From Nostoc sp. NMS8 (GTDB lineage: Bacteria > Cyanobacteriota > Cyanobacteriia > Cyanobacteriales > Nostocaceae), in assembly GCF_017115045.1 (NCBI RefSeq), contig NZ_JABXKK010000085.1, positions 157,596 to 221,595 of the forward strand: DNA of 64,000 nucleotides, in the 5' to 3' direction. The position numbers and the translations under genes are program-made. The stretch's first letter is position 1, and every line of letters starts with the position of its first letter. Below the pieces are notes generated by a model. It saw nothing but the letters and a program-made list of their open reading frames with translations, had not been told where the DNA came from and did no database searches. Below are positions 62,606 through 64,000 of this stretch, piece after piece.

Positions 62606-63133
62606 TACCTTTGTTGTAACTCCTAATTCCTGAGAAAATGGAGCTGCGTATATTTTCTTCTAAGCTGTTATTATTTTGCTGAGTCAGGGAAAAATAAGCT
62701 ATCGTCGTTTCACTGAACTTGTTAGGGGTCTAACTCCACAATTCAGTATTTGTACGCATGATTTTGCGAACCCCTCTGTTACAGGTGATTTTTGCTTTTT
62801 ATATAACTCTTGAATGGTAAATAATCTTTAGCTTTTGCAACAAAAACTAGCTATTTATGCTTAAAAATGCATGACTGACATAATACGCATCTGTCATACT
62901 GAGTGCAAGTGGATCGGTACTGAATTAATCGCAAAATAGGTTGTAATCAAGGGTAAAGAGTATGCTATCAGTACTAAAGAGGCTGTGAAATCCTCAAAAA
63001 GTGACGACTCTAGTTTTCAACAACAAAGCCGCCCTTCAGATTTGACAACGATATTAAATCCTTGTCCGTTAACGGCAAAGATTGGTAAGAATAGGAATAA
63101 GCAGAATGTTTTCCTAAAAAACAGTTTTTCAAT
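62606..63133. other. 528-bp divergent intergenic region
   Basis: Between sigF (minus) and the BI-1 family gene (plus). AT-rich, no repeat of the families above, no clear gene. Both promoters must be here. The plus-strand gene has no obvious ribosome site. Confidence 0.4.
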
Positions 63134-63862
63134 ATGAGCAATACCAGTAATTTTCGTGAAGCTATCCGTGAGGCTAAATCTCACGCCCTTGTTGGCCCAA
63201 ACGTGATTGCCAACGCCCTCCCCTACGTTGGTGGTGGATTGGTGCTAACGGCATTAGGAACCTACGGTGGTTTGGGAGTTATCCGTACTAACCCCGAAAT
63301 CTTCTTTCCCACCTTCATTGGTGCGGTGATTTTGGAGTTAATTTTGTTCTTTGTTGCCCAAAATGTTGCCCAAAAAGGTAATAAGGGGCTTGCACTACCC
63401 CTGTTGGCAACCTACAGTCTCTTGTCTGGATATACTCTCAGTGGCTTGATATTTGTCGCCTTGAGATCCCAAGGTGTTGGCATTCAAGGCATTGGGTTGG
63501 CTGCCCTGGGTTGTGGTGTCACCTTTATAGCTGCCCGTCAAATTGGTTCAAATCTTTCTGAACAAGACGGCATGGCTTTGACGAAAACCATTAATCTTGG
63601 TGTCATTGCCTTGGTGGTTGTGTGTCTAGCCCAATTCGGCTTTGCTATGTTTGGTATTTATACGCCAAATTGGTTAGAAATCGCCATCTCCGGTTTAGGA
63701 GTATTCCTGTTTGTTGGAGTTTCTGTAGTTGATTTCTACATCTTGCCCCGCACTTACAGCGATGACCAATATCTGCCTGCTGCTTTGTCGATGTACCTGA
63801 CTTACATCAACTTGTTCGTCTTTATCTTGCGGTTACTAATTGCCATTAATGGCCGCGATTAA
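63134..63862 (+). CDS. Bax inhibitor-1/YccA family membrane protein
   Basis: This 242-residue protein has seven hydrophobic spans, starting at NALPYVGGGLVLTALGTYGG and ending MYLTYINLFVFILRLLIAIN. LLSGYTLSGLIFVAL and FVGVSVVDFYILPRTYSDDQ are BI-1 family blocks, with the acidic C-terminal pair thought to gate calcium leak. In bacteria the family is linked to membrane protein quality control by FtsH and to Ca2+ flux; the role here is inferred. A strong terminator follows 45 bp after the stop, so it is probably transcribed alone. Confidence 0.85.
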   Translation: MSNTSNFREAIREAKSHALVGPNVIANALPYVGGGLVLTALGTYGGLGVIRTNPEIFFPTFIGAVILELILFFVAQNVAQKGNKGLALPLLATYSLLSGYTLSGLIFVALRSQGVGIQGIGLAALGCGVTFIAARQIGSNLSEQDGMALTKTINLGVIALVVVCLAQFGFAMFGIYTPNWLEIAISGLGVFLFVGVSVVDFYILPRTYSDDQYLPAALSMYLTYINLFVFILRLLIAINGRD

Positions 63863-63906
63863 TTGTCTGTAGGCGCTAACAAAAGTAAAGTTTTATAGAG
63901 TAAAGA

Positions 63907-63939
63907 CCGTGGTTAAATTTTTAGCAACCACGGTTTTTT
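63907..63939 (+). terminator. intrinsic terminator
   Basis: CCGTGGTT (63907-63914) and AACCACGG (63926-63933) form an 8-bp stem with an 11-nt loop, followed by six T. It lies 45 bp past the BI-1 family gene. Confidence 0.85.
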
Positions 63940-64000
63940 CATCGTTTTACAGCGTATTGCAGGTTTATGAGGTACAGTAACAACAGTTTGTAAACCAGTT

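Overview
The window comes from a filamentous, heterocyst-forming cyanobacterium of the Nostoc/Anabaena kind. The evidence is the very frequent GCGATCGC (HIP1) octamer, short tandem heptamer repeats, several dispersed palindromic repeat families, cyanobacterium-specific genes (PatA-type regulator, SigF, Tab2-like protein, bilin-type GAF protein) and a heterocyst envelope polysaccharide (HEP) gene island. No rRNA, tRNA or CRISPR array was recognised.

Region 1 (about 0.9-29.1 kb, all on the minus strand) is an exopolysaccharide island whose order matches, as I recall it, the hepC-hepA island of Anabaena PCC 7120. In transcription order it runs: sugar-nucleotide genes (glucose-1-phosphate cytidylyltransferase, L-2-hydroxyglutarate oxidase-like protein, NAD-dependent epimerase, C-methyltransferase); two tandem GT2 glycosyltransferases; a PhyH-like dioxygenase; RfbC; a glycosyltransferase; a SAF-domain oxidoreductase; a GT4 enzyme; a Wzc-like chain-length/tyrosine kinase protein; the HepC sugar transferase; the HepA ABC exporter; four further glycosyltransferases; a Wzy/ligase-like membrane protein; another GT4; and a GMC oxidoreductase. 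Together they would make activated sugars, build lipid-linked repeat units, and export and polymerise them.

Region 2 (29.7-37.4 kb) holds signalling and conflict genes. There is a TerY-type triad (vWA protein, PP2C phosphatase, kinase with TPRs), a PatA-family response regulator followed by a CheY-like gene with no ordinary start codon, a VapBC toxin-antitoxin pair, and a leucine-rich-repeat gene with a frameshifted tail.

Region 3 (37.6-47.2 kb) has pheT, a repeat-rich stretch with a 21-bp tandem array open in three frames, a decayed and rearranged STAND NTPase/WD40 locus, and housekeeping-like genes (YciI, Tab2-like, 3-hydroxyisobutyrate dehydrogenase-like, MidA/NDUFAF7-like methyltransferase).

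Region 4 (47.3-64 kb) has a DyP peroxidase, a VOC protein, a stand-alone GAF protein with both cysteines of DXCF cyanobacteriochromes, an AbiU2-like HEPN protein, an OpuB/ProVWX-type ABC transporter operon, a Uma2-family protein, an aldo/keto reductase pseudogene, a lipoprotein, an alpha/beta hydrolase, aroE, sigF and a Bax-inhibitor-1 family membrane protein.

A theme throughout is repeat invasion. At least four repeat families occupy intergenic sites, and several copies lie in frame inside genes (aroE, the MidA-like methyltransferase, a GT4 enzyme, probably a STAND ATPase), where they add short peptides.
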